A stretch of DNA of 64,000 nt, from contig NZ_JACHOO010000002.1 of NCBI RefSeq assembly GCF_014199915.1, positions 1-64,000 of the forward strand, written 5' to 3'. This DNA is from Prosthecomicrobium pneumaticum (lineage in GTDB: Bacteria; Pseudomonadota; Alphaproteobacteria; Rhizobiales; Kaistiaceae). Within the stretch, counting starts at the first letter, position 1. Each line of letters opens with the position of its first letter. The position numbers were made by a program, and so were the translations under genes. A model generated the notes under the pieces. The model ran no database searches, was not told the DNA's origin, and saw nothing but the letters and a program-made list of their open reading frames with translations. Shown here piece by piece: positions 24,861 to 32,532 of the stretch.

Positions 24861-26556
24861 CGGGGGCGCGCGGCAGGGTGACCCGGACGGTCGTGCCGCG
24901 GCCGAGCGCGCTGTCGATCGTCATCGCGCCGCCCATCAGCGCGGCGAGCCGCCTGACGATCGAGAGGCCGAGGCCGCTGCCCTCCGCCGCGTCCGGCCCC
25001 GTCGGCGCGAGGCGGACGAAAGGGGCACCGAGCCGCGGAAGATCCGCGGCGGCGATGCCGATGCCGCGGTCTGCGACCGTCAGCACCACATGCCCGCCTT
25101 CGGCTGCCGCGGAGACGAGGATGACGCCGCCGGGCCGGCTGAATTTCACGGCGTTCGAGAGGAGGTTGAGGACGATACGCCGGCATGCCGCGCGGTCGGC
25201 GTGCACCTCCGGCAGGCCGGGCGCGAGGTCGAGCCGCAGCGTCACGCCGCGCTGCCGTGCCTGATGGCCGATCATCGCACGCGCCGCCTCCACCACGGCG
25301 GTGAGCGCGACCGGTTCCGGAACGATCTCGGTTTCGCCGGCCTCGAGCCGGCCCAAGTCGAGGAAGCCGTCGACGATCTCGAGGAGATGCGCTCCCGAAA
25401 TGCGGATCAGCGCGGCATAATCGCTCTGCCGGGCGCGGGCGGATGAGGCATCCCGACCCTCCTCGAGCAATTCGGCGAAGCCGAGAATGGCGTTGAGCGG
25501 GGTGCGCAGCTCGTGGCCGAGCGTCGCGAGGAAGGCGCTCCGCTCGGTCTCGGCCGCGGCGAGCCGCCGCTCGGTCTCGGCCCGCGCCGTCTCCGCCAGC
25601 CGCTCCGCCGCCACCGGCCGCAGCACCGCGGCGACGCCCGGCGCGCCCGCCGTATCGCGCATCGGACGGGCGCTGAGCTCCGCCTCGAAGACGTCGCCCG
25701 CAGCGGTGCGCAGGCGCACCCCCGCGCGAACCGTGTCGCCCGTACGGTCGGCCTCCGAGAGCGCGGTGAGGAAGGCCGGCCGGTCGGCGACATGGACATG
25801 GGCGAGGAGCCCCGCTTCCGCGAGCTGCGCGGGCGGGACGCCGAGCAGCGTGCGCGCCGCGGAGGAGGCATGGAGCACCGCCCCGTTCCGCGCATGCAGC
25901 GTGACGAGCCGGTCCTCGAGCCCCTCCGCGATCAGCCGGTAGCGCGCCTCGGCCTCGGCCGCGGCGGCGCGCGCGGCGCGCCCGCGGGCGAGGATGCCGA
26001 ACGCCAGCAGGCCGGCATGGCCGAACGCCGCGGCAGCGAGCGCGATCTGCAGCGACAGAGCGGGCGGCGCGGCAGGAGCGGTTGCGAGCACGTCCTCGAT
26101 CGCGAGCGCGGCAAGACCGATGGCGCCGATCCCGGCGGCGAGCGCGGCGACCCGGCGCGAGCCGACGAGCGCCGCTCGTATCGGCAGCAGAACGAGCCAG
26201 ACGAGCGCCGGTGAGGCGAGCCCCCCGGTGTTCCGCGCGAGCCAGACGGTGAACAGCGCGAGCGTTGCGGCGGAGGCGAGCTGCGCCCGGTCGAGCCGGC
26301 CGGTCGTCGAGAGGAGCGCCGCGGCGGCGAGCGGCGCGGCGACCAGAAGGAGGAGCGCCGCGGGCGCCCGCTCCGCCGCCGGAGCGCCGGCGGCGAGCCA
26401 GAGCGGCAGGGCGGCGAGAGCGGCGAGACCGATGCCGAGATGGACGGCGAGAAAAGCGCGATGACGGGCGGCGGCCGCGGGCTCGGCCACGCAGACGTGG
26501 ACGAGGCCATCGAGGCGGCGCGACAGACGCTCCAGGATTTCCGTCAAACGCAACAC
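24814..26556 (-). CDS. PAS-domain sensor histidine kinase
   Basis: A 580-aa membrane histidine kinase. Residues ~30-195 contain about six membrane helices. A PAS domain (~205-320) includes LEDRLVTLHARNGAVLHASS and PMRDTAG. The dimerisation/phosphoacceptor region has GHELRTPLNAILGFAELLEE with the His near residue 348. The ATPase domain has NLLSNAVKFS (N box), ADRGIGIA (G1) and GSGLGLSIVRRLA (G2). It resembles PleC/DivJ-like kinases in layout, but no specific pathway is claimed and no response regulator lies adjacent. It overlaps the peptidoglycan-binding gene by 47 nt. Confidence 0.93.
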   Translation of the reverse strand: MLRLTEILERLSRRLDGLVHVCVAEPAAAARHRAFLAVHLGIGLAALAALPLWLAAGAPAAERAPAALLLLVAAPLAAAALLSTTGRLDRAQLASAATLALFTVWLARNTGGLASPALVWLVLLPIRAALVGSRRVAALAAGIGAIGLAALAIEDVLATAPAAPPALSLQIALAAAAFGHAGLLAFGILARGRAARAAAAEAEARYRLIAEGLEDRLVTLHARNGAVLHASSAARTLLGVPPAQLAEAGLLAHVHVADRPAFLTALSEADRTGDTVRAGVRLRTAAGDVFEAELSARPMRDTAGAPGVAAVLRPVAAERLAETARAETERRLAAAETERSAFLATLGHELRTPLNAILGFAELLEEGRDASSARARQSDYAALIRISGAHLLEIVDGFLDLGRLEAGETEIVPEPVALTAVVEAARAMIGHQARQRGVTLRLDLAPGLPEVHADRAACRRIVLNLLSNAVKFSRPGGVILVSAAAEGGHVVLTVADRGIGIAAADLPRLGAPFVRLAPTGPDAAEGSGLGLSIVRRLAALMGGAMTIDSALGRGTTVRVTLPRAPDDGRTSFPERVERRA

Positions 26557-26713
26557 GACCGGTTTCGCCCGTCCCGCTTCTCGGCCTTGGCCATCCCGTG
26601 CGGCGGGGCGATTCCCCCTTCCCGCGACCGTGCCGATGATCGCATCCGCCCGCTTAAGGGAACGCTAAGGCGGGCGTGTGGCGCCCCCGAGGCCGCGGCC
26701 TGTGCCCCGAACG

Positions 26714-26743
26714 AGCCGATCGCTCAAATTCGAACGATCGGCT
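26714..26743. promoter_or_regulatory. Inverted repeat in a divergent intergenic region
   Basis: AGCCGATCG (26714-26722) is matched by CGATCGGCT (26735-26743), a perfect 9-bp inverted repeat around a 12-nt AT-richer centre. It lies between the divergent kinase (start 26556) and DUF5330 (start 26814) genes, so it may be an operator. No regulator can be named. Confidence 0.35.
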
Positions 26744-26813
26744 GAACCGCTCCTTCAGTCGCTGCGTTGCACAAGTGTGTCCGCCGGATGTGTTGGTGAC
26801 GGCGAGGTGTGCG

Positions 26814-27164
26814 ATGTTCCTGTTGCGTGCGGTGTTCTGGCTTTCGATCGTGGTGATGCTGCTCCCGGGCGATCCCGAACGGGGAACGGAGGCGCCGCGG
26901 GTCGGCGCGCTCGAGGCGCTGATCGCGGCGCGGGCGACGATCGCCGACCTGTCCGGCTTCTGCGTCCGGGCGCCGGAGGCCTGCAAGACCGGTGGCGCGG
27001 CGCTCGCCGCCCTCGGCGAGAAGGCCCGCTACGGCGCTGGGCTGCTCATTCGCTCGCTCGGCTCCTCCTTGGCCGAATCGGCGGCGCCGCTGCCGACGGA
27101 GCTGCGCGGCACGCTGACGCCGGACGACCGCACGCCGCAATGGCGCCCGGGCGGCGACGTCTGA
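26814..27164 (+). CDS. DUF5330-like small membrane protein
   Basis: A 116-aa protein with an N-terminal hydrophobic helix (MFLLRAVFWLSIVVMLLP), then an ALIAARATIADLSGFCVRAP segment and PEACKTGGAALAALGEKARY. This layout (membrane anchor plus a periplasmic part with two Cys close together) matches DUF5330, widespread in Hyphomicrobiales. ATG at 26814 follows GGCGAGG. It lies 37 nt upstream of sufE. Function is unknown. Confidence 0.82.
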   Translation: MFLLRAVFWLSIVVMLLPGDPERGTEAPRVGALEALIAARATIADLSGFCVRAPEACKTGGAALAALGEKARYGAGLLIRSLGSSLAESAAPLPTELRGTLTPDDRTPQWRPGGDV

Positions 27165-27201
27165 TCCGGGCGCGGTTCCCTTCCCCGATGCGCGACGCTA
27201 T

Positions 27202-27654
27202 ATGGCGGGCATGAGCGCCGTCGTCCAGCCCGCCCCGATCGACCGTCTGGTCGAGGATTTCGAATTCCTCGAGAGCTATGACGACCGGATCGAATATCTG
27301 ATCGAACTCGGCCGCAGCCTGCCGGACTTCCCCGCCGCGGCGCGGAATGCGGAGAACAAGGTCCAGGGCTGCGCCAGCCAGGTCTGGCTGGTGCCGACGG
27401 TCGTGCCTGGTCCCGACGGTCCGCATCTCGATTTCATCGGCGACAGCGACGCGCTGATCGTGCGCGGTCTCGTCGCCATTGTGCTCGCCCTCTTCTCCGG
27501 CCGCAGCGCGCGCTCGATCCTCGACACCGATGCCGAGGCGGTGTTTTCGCGGATGAACCTGCGCGAACACCTGACCGCCCAGCGCTCGAACGGACTGCGC
27601 TCCATGGTCGACCGCATCAAGACCACAGCGCGCGCGGCGCTCGCGGCCGGCTAA
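27202..27654 (+). CDS. sufE: SufE, cysteine desulfuration protein
   Basis: A 150-aa SufE that accepts persulfide sulfur from the SufS cysteine desulfurase and stimulates it during Fe-S cluster assembly. The active Cys lies in NKVQGCASQVWLVP (~residue 60); other family segments are YDDRIEYLIELGRSLP and FIGDSDALIVRGLVAIVLALFSG. ATG 27202 or 27211 could start translation. No other suf genes lie nearby, so it is outside any suf operon here. Confidence 0.95.
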   Translation: MAGMSAVVQPAPIDRLVEDFEFLESYDDRIEYLIELGRSLPDFPAAARNAENKVQGCASQVWLVPTVVPGPDGPHLDFIGDSDALIVRGLVAIVLALFSGRSARSILDTDAEAVFSRMNLREHLTAQRSNGLRSMVDRIKTTARAALAAG

Positions 27655-27697
27655 CGGGCGAGGCACGCCGGCGACTGCAAGCCCCGGGGATGCGGAA

Positions 27698-27740
27698 GCC
27701 CCCTCTCCCGCCCCGCGGGAGAGGGCAGGGGTGAGGGTCT
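27698..27740. repeat. REP-like palindrome between convergent genes
   Basis: A CCCTCTCCCGC/GCGGGAGAGGG hairpin followed by a G-rich arm (GGGGTGAGGG). It belongs to the same family as the elements at 38.3-38.7 kb and 53.4-53.5 kb. It sits between the convergent sufE and DUF6456 genes, where it could stop or protect both transcripts. Confidence 0.8.
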
Positions 27741-27810
27741 TCTCTTCGTTTGCCGCGCGGGGAGAGCCACCCTCGCCCGCCCTCAGGAGCCGGGGGCGCG
27801 GGCCTTCGGC

Positions 27811-28668
27811 TCAATCGGCCCTGGGGCGGTAATCCTCGGCGCCCCAGTGACGGATTGGCGCGCCCGCACCGCCGCGGGCCGTCGCTGCGAGACCGTAGTG
27901 GCGGGCGAGTGCGGCGAGCGCCAGACGCAGGACGAGCTTGCCCGAGCGGCGCGGCCAGTCCTGCGTCAGTTCGACCTCCTCGATCCCGCGCAGGAAGCAG
28001 CAGACGTCGAGGAGCACGCCGGCGAGCTCCGGGCCGACCGCGGCGAGCGCCCGATCGACGCGCAACCGGGCGGCCAGCGCGGCATCGGCGATGTCGGCCA
28101 TGCCGCCCGAATCACCCGAACGTCGCCCTTGCGCAACGGTCGCGCCCCAGTTCGCCGTCACCCGCGGCATCATCTGGCCGCGGGTGAAATCGGCCCTCAG
28201 TCGCTCGCCGGCGGCGAAGGCCGCCTCGTCGATCAGCGGCTTGCCGGCCTTGTCGCTGCGGCTGCGCAACCAGGCGATCGGGCTCTCGGCGACATTGACG
28301 AGGACCGGCCGCACGCCGGCCCCCTCGTCGAGCGGCAGCACGCGTGTGTCGCGGTGCTGCGCGGCGAAATCGCCGCCCGCGAGCGCACGCCGCAAGGCCG
28401 ACGCACCCGCGGAGGAGAGCGCCAGGCCGCCCTCCTCCATCGGCGCGACGAGGCCGGCGCTCCGCAGCCGGGCGACGGCGGCCGGGTCCGCCATCCCCTC
28501 CTCCCCCGCGGCGACGAGCCGCCAGCCGCCATCCGGCCCTTCGAGGAGACGGGCACCGGCGGCACCGAGACGACGGAGCAGCCGCAGGGCCGGACGTCCA
28601 ACGGCCGCCGAGCGCGCGGCCCCGGCCCCGCGACGAGGAGATACGGCGGGACGATTCTTTTCTTCCAT
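27811..28668 (-). CDS. DUF6456 domain protein (putative DNA-binding)
   Basis: A 285-aa protein of the DUF6456 type. The N-terminal ~110 residues include RPALRLLRRLGAAGARLLE and VARLRSAGLVA, reading like a winged helix. The C-terminal domain has SPIAWLRSRSDKAGKPLIDE, AGERLRADFTRGQMMPRVTA, NWGATV, and DVCCFLRGIEEVE with GLAATAR near the end. ATG at 28668 is preceded by AGGGAGCC. It faces a divergent small gene of a family often found next to it in alphaproteobacteria. A regulatory role is inferred only. Confidence 0.8.
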   Translation of the reverse strand: MEEKNRPAVSPRRGAGAARSAAVGRPALRLLRRLGAAGARLLEGPDGGWRLVAAGEEGMADPAAVARLRSAGLVAPMEEGGLALSSAGASALRRALAGGDFAAQHRDTRVLPLDEGAGVRPVLVNVAESPIAWLRSRSDKAGKPLIDEAAFAAGERLRADFTRGQMMPRVTANWGATVAQGRRSGDSGGMADIADAALAARLRVDRALAAVGPELAGVLLDVCCFLRGIEEVELTQDWPRRSGKLVLRLALAALARHYGLAATARGGAGAPIRHWGAEDYRPRAD

Positions 28669-28768
28669 TCCGGGCTCCCTTCGATCTAGGATTATTTTCC
28701 TAACACGGGTCTTGCCGGCGGAGCAATCGGCGATTGCGTCGTCCGGCGGCCGAACGGGAGGTTCAGCG

Positions 28769-29167
28769 ATGACGGACGGAATGGCGACGGCGCGGCGGGA
28801 GGATGTGACGGGGGATGCGGCGGCGCGAATCGGCTGGCGGCAGCGGGCCGAGGCTGCGCTCGGCACGACGCTGGCCGCGGGGAGAATGGCCTATTGTCGT
28901 GAGAAGACCTTGCCGCGGCTGCTCCCGATCGGGCCGCGCGAACTCGCCGAACAGGGTCCGGAGGCGGACCGGCGCATCGTCGCCCGGCTCGCCCGCGCCC
29001 TGCGGGCCGAGCGCAATCGCGGCCGGGCGGGGCACTGGACCTACGACCTCAACCGCCACATCGCGCTGCACCAGGCCTATCTGGCCGAACGGGCGCGGCT
29101 CGGCGGGCTCAGGGGCGTGGCGGGGGCAAGGGCGGGATCGCCTCCGCCCGCCGGGACGGCGCGTTGA
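28769..29167 (+). CDS. Small conserved protein, DUF6477-like
   Basis: A 132-aa protein. A central segment (KTLPRLLPIGPRELAEQGPE, IVARLARALRAERNRGRAGH, WTYDLNRHIALHQAYLAERA) resembles DUF6477 proteins, which often neighbour DUF6456 genes as here. The first ~25 and last ~20 residues look disordered. ATG at 28769 follows GGGAGGTTCAGCG. Its last 59 nt overlap the end of the convergent secreted-protein gene. Family assignment is tentative; function is unknown. Confidence 0.65.
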   Translation: MTDGMATARREDVTGDAAARIGWRQRAEAALGTTLAAGRMAYCREKTLPRLLPIGPRELAEQGPEADRRIVARLARALRAERNRGRAGHWTYDLNRHIALHQAYLAERARLGGLRGVAGARAGSPPPAGTAR

Positions 29168-29795
29168 TCGGCGCCCCGTCGGCCGCCGCACTGGCGTCTT
29201 CGGGGATCGCACCGCCGGGCGCGCGGGCAAGGAGCGACGCCTCGCCATGCCGCCGCGGCAGCGGCGGCGTGTCGGCCGGGGCGGCCTCGGCCGTCCGCGG
29301 GGCCGGCGGCGCAACCTCGCCGAGGCTGTCGAGGCTGAAGGCGTCGACCTGCGGCCGTTCCGGCCGAATCAGGATGCCGGCGACACGCCAGCGGCCCTCC
29401 ACGAACTGGTAGGCGAGATCGAAGGCGAGATCGAAATTCGGCGTCGGCACCCGTCCGACGAGCCGCAATATGCCGCGCTCGTCGATGGCGGGCGCCGACT
29501 GCAGGCGCGGCTCTGCGACGGCGACGAAGCCGAAATCCCGGCCGGGCTGCCGCCAGGGACGGAAGGCCTGGGAGAGAAAATCGGCGGAGTTGCTCTGGAC
29601 GAAGGCCGGCGTGCCGAGCATGCGCAGCACGCTGTAGTCATCCGTCAGATTGGCCTGGTCGACGGCGATCAACGTCGAGCGGACGAGCGCCAGCGCAGCC
29701 GGCAGGGAGGGCGGCGGAGGAGCGGCGCCCTGTGCAGCGGCCTGCCCTGCAGACACCGCGAGCCAAGCCATCAGAACCAAAATCAGCCGCTGCAC
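29109..29795 (-). CDS. Secreted hypothetical protein
   Basis: A 228-aa protein with a signal peptide (QRLILVLMAWLAVSAGQAAA). The mature domain includes ALVRSTLIAVDQANLTDDYS, the FVQSNSADFLSQAFRPW region and FDLAYQFVEGRWRVAGILI, reminiscent of NTF2-like/SnoaL-type alpha+beta folds. A Pro-rich disordered tail follows. GTG at 29795 is chosen because it places the signal peptide at the N-terminus. I do not recognise a named family. Its 3' end overlaps that of the opposite-strand neighbour by 59 nt. Confidence 0.7.
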   Translation of the reverse strand: MQRLILVLMAWLAVSAGQAAAQGAAPPPPSLPAALALVRSTLIAVDQANLTDDYSVLRMLGTPAFVQSNSADFLSQAFRPWRQPGRDFGFVAVAEPRLQSAPAIDERGILRLVGRVPTPNFDLAFDLAYQFVEGRWRVAGILIRPERPQVDAFSLDSLGEVAPPAPRTAEAAPADTPPLPRRHGEASLLARAPGGAIPEDASAAADGAPINAPSRRAEAIPPLPPPRP

Positions 29796-29975
29796 CCGGT
29801 CATCCCCCGATATCGAGCCCCATGGTCCGCTCTGCGCGCCGTCCGCCCGGCGCGGGCGACAAACTAGCAGAGCCGATCGGCAAAGGGCCAGCGAGGCCGC
29901 TCCATGCGCCGACAAACAGGCATGAAAAAGGCCGGGACGAGCCCGGCCTCTTCAAACGTCGCGATCGACGCGGCC

Positions 29976-30389
29976 TCAGCGGCGCTTGCGCTGCTGGCCG
30001 AGGCCCATCTTCTTGGCGAGCTCCGAGCGCGCCTGGGCATAGTTCGGCGCGACCATCGGATAATCGGCCGGCAGGCCCCACTTCTCGCGGTAATCTTCCG
30101 GCGAGAGGTCGTAATGGGTGCGCAGATGGCGCTTCAGCGACTTGAACTTCTTCCCGTCCTCGAGGCAGATGATGTAGTCCGGAAAGACGGATTTCTTCGG
30201 GTTGACGGCCGGCTTCAGCGGCTCCGGCTCGGGCTGGACCACGCCGGAATTGGTGCGGTTCAGCGCCTGATAGACCTCGGCGATGAGGCCGGGCAATTCG
30301 GCCGCAGAGATCGAATTGTTGCTGACATAGGCCGAAACGATATCGGCCGCGAGATCGATCAGGTCGGTACCTGCCACCTTGTCGGTCAT
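29976..30389 (-). CDS. mucR: MucR/Ros-family zinc-finger regulator
   Basis: A 137-aa MucR/Ros regulator, a hallmark of Hyphomicrobiales that silences or tunes surface polysaccharide, motility and cell-cycle genes by binding AT-rich sites. The N-terminal oligomerisation region includes [17 protein letters not shown]. The zinc finger has [18 protein letters not shown] with Cys, Asp and two His ligands, followed by [20 protein letters not shown] and a basic tail. Family length is exact. Palindromes upstream may carry its own control, as MucR genes are usually autoregulated. Confidence 0.96.
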   Translation of the reverse strand: MTDKVAGTDLIDLAADIVSAYVSNNSISAAELPGLIAEVYQALNRTNSGVVQPEPEPLKPAVNPKKSVFPDYIICLEDGKKFKSLKRHLRTHYDLSPEDYREKWGLPADYPMVAPNYAQARSELAKKMGLGQQRKRR

Positions 30390-30478
30390 GGCGCTTCCTT
30401 GGTTCTACCTCAGGTTCACGATGGGGAACGTCGAAACGCCGGAACGGCGCAGAGATCAACTTCCCCCATATCGGCGGG

Positions 30479-30542
30479 TCGAGACCGGTCTCGATCTGCT
30501 GCCCGGCCGGCAGTGCTTCGTTACTTGGGTCTCCTATAGGAG
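30479..30542. promoter_or_regulatory. Two perfect palindromes upstream of mucR
   Basis: TCGAGACCGGTCTCGA (16 bp, 30479-30494) and CTCCTATAGGAG (12 bp, 30531-30542) lie 90-150 nt upstream of the mucR start, in a 261-bp gap after the antiporter operon. Perfect even-length palindromes suggest dimeric regulator sites. Their owner is unknown. Confidence 0.4.
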
Positions 30543-30650
30543 CATGATCTGAGAAAGACAAGCCGTATTCGCGAACGACCGATTGTATGGATTTCTTCCA
30601 GTTCGCGCCGCTTTCGTCTGACCTTCGAACAGCCGATCGCGCGTGGCGCT

Positions 30651-32321
30651 TCAGATATAGGCGAGAAGCAAGGTCGCGCCGAGAAGAATAGCGGCCGAGA
30701 GCGCCATGCTGCCGGTCGGCCAGTTGCGCCCGAGCGCGCCCTGCGGGCCGTGTTGCCGTTCGAGCCCGGCGAGCGCGTTGCGCAAGACCGCGACGACACC
30801 GGCGCGGGCGCGGCCATAGGTCGCGACCGGCCGGCCGAGCCACCGCGCGACGACACGCCAGAGCGGTGTGCGCCACAGCGAATCGATGTCGTGCAGCGTC
30901 GCCGCGCCGGGCAGGATCACCGCCCGCGCGAGGAGAAGAACGAGCGCGGCCGCGGCGAGCACGGCGAGCTGGAAGACGATGTGATCGGGCGTCAGAACGG
31001 CGATGGCGCCGGTGCCGGGGATACGGCCGAGCAACGCCGCGGGCACGAAGCCGATCGCCAGCGTCAGGGCCGCGAGGAGCACCATCGGCGCGAGCCGGGA
31101 CGGGGACGGATCGGCCAAGGGGCGCGCCGCGGCCCCCGTCTCGATCAGAAGGAGCGGGCGGCAGACGGCATAGAGGAAGGTTGCCGCCGAACTCGCCGTC
31201 AGCAGGAACCAGGCGAAGGCCGCCCCTTCCTTGCCGAGCGCGGCGGAGAGCGCCGATTTCGAGACGAAGCCGGCGGTGAGCGGCAGGCCGGAGAGCGCGA
31301 GCGCCCCGATCGCGAGGACGAGCGCGGTCACCGGCATCGATCGCCGGAAGGGGCCGATCGCGCCGAGCGGCGTGCGGCCCTGCGCGTCGACGAGGCCGCC
31401 GGCCGCCATCATCATCATCGCCTTGTAGACGACATGGGCGAAGGCGTGCAGCGCCGCGGCGGCGAGCGCGAGCGCCGAGCCGGTGCCGACGGCCATCAGC
31501 ATGATGCCGACCTGGCCGACGATCGAATAGGAGAGCAGCGCGCGCAGATCGCGCGTGTTGAGCGCGTAGATCGCGCCATAGACGACCGTCGCCGCGCCGA
31601 AGACGACGAGCGCCGATTCGCCCGGGAACAGGCGGATGAGCCCATAGACCGCCGCCTTGGTGGTGAAGGCGGAGAGAAAGACCGCGCCGGACCAGCTCGC
31701 CTTCGGATAGGCGTCCGCCACCCAGAACGAGAACGGGAAGGCGCCGGCATTGACGAGGAGCCCGGCGAGCAGCAGCCCGCGGGCGAGCGGGCCGGCCTCG
31801 GCGACGGCGGCGAACGTCGTCACCCCGCCCGCGCTCGCCGCCGCGGCGCCGGCGATCAGCAGCGCGCCGGCGAAGGCGTGCACCGCCGCATAGCGAAGCG
31901 CCGCGGCGCGCCGGCCGCCCGACCAGACGACGAGCGTCGAGCCGACCGCGAGCAGTTCGAAGAAGATCGTGAAGGTGACGAGATCGCCCGCAAAGACGAT
32001 GCCGAGCGCCGCGCCGGCATAGAGGAGCGCGGCGGCGCGCTCGAGCGGGTTGCGCTGCGCGAGCGCATGGACGATGCCGGCGAGTGCGGCGATGGCGAAA
32101 GCGGCGCCGAACAGCCGCGCCGCCGGATCGACGGCGACGGTGACGAGGCGGAAACCGAGCCAGCCGATTCGCCCGCCCTCCCGGTCCGGCAGCAGGAGCA
32201 CCAGCCCCAGCGCCGCGACCGCCGCGGCGACGGAGACCGCGTCGCGCGCGCGGCCGCGCAGCAGCACCGCGAGCGCCGCGCCGAGAAGGAGCGGAAGAGC
32301 CGGGCTGACGGCCTCAATCAT
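30651..32321 (-). CDS. Third MnhD/NuoN-like proton-conducting antiporter subunit
   Basis: A 556-aa polytopic membrane protein of the proton-conducting transporter family (NuoL/M/N, MrpA/D). Core segments include FTIFFELLAVGSTLVVWSGG, YPKASWSGAVFLSAFTTKAA with the conserved channel Lys, GAIYALNTRDLRALLSYSIV, QVGIMLMAVG, and a His-containing HAFAHVVYKAMMMMAAG helix. The C-terminus carries extra helices. ATG at 32321 overlaps the small upstream gene by 8 nt. It is the last gene of the Mrp-type operon and may replace the missing MnhA core. Confidence 0.88.
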   Translation of the reverse strand: MIEAVSPALPLLLGAALAVLLRGRARDAVSVAAAVAALGLVLLLPDREGGRIGWLGFRLVTVAVDPAARLFGAAFAIAALAGIVHALAQRNPLERAAALLYAGAALGIVFAGDLVTFTIFFELLAVGSTLVVWSGGRRAAALRYAAVHAFAGALLIAGAAAASAGGVTTFAAVAEAGPLARGLLLAGLLVNAGAFPFSFWVADAYPKASWSGAVFLSAFTTKAAVYGLIRLFPGESALVVFGAATVVYGAIYALNTRDLRALLSYSIVGQVGIMLMAVGTGSALALAAAALHAFAHVVYKAMMMMAAGGLVDAQGRTPLGAIGPFRRSMPVTALVLAIGALALSGLPLTAGFVSKSALSAALGKEGAAFAWFLLTASSAATFLYAVCRPLLLIETGAAARPLADPSPSRLAPMVLLAALTLAIGFVPAALLGRIPGTGAIAVLTPDHIVFQLAVLAAAALVLLLARAVILPGAATLHDIDSLWRTPLWRVVARWLGRPVATYGRARAGVVAVLRNALAGLERQHGPQGALGRNWPTGSMALSAAILLGATLLLAYI

Positions 32322-32532
32322 CGTCGAACGCTCCGCGGGCGATGAGCCGCCCCGCCGCGGCACCGAGCGCCAAGGTGGCGAGCGCCGCGAGCCCGCCGAA
32401 TGCCAGAGCAAAGCCCGGCAGGCCGTCGATGCCGAAATAGGGATGGTGCGCGACGAGGAAATCGGCCCCGAGGAGAAGAGCGACGACGGCCGCGAGCACG
32501 AGAACCGCGCGGCGAAGAATGGCGGGGATCAT
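32314..32532 (-). CDS. Small two-helix membrane protein of the antiporter operon
   Basis: A 72-aa protein with two hydrophobic helices (RRAVLVLAAVVALLLGADF and FALAFGGLAALATLALGAAA) linked by HHPYFGIDGLPG, and an acidic end FDDD. It overlaps its upstream neighbour by 4 nt (ATGA) and its downstream neighbour by 8 nt, so it is surely expressed with the operon. I do not recognise it as MnhC/F/G. It is probably an accessory subunit bridging the second and third D-type proteins. Confidence 0.8.
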   Translation of the reverse strand: MIPAILRRAVLVLAAVVALLLGADFLVAHHPYFGIDGLPGFALAFGGLAALATLALGAAAGRLIARGAFDDD

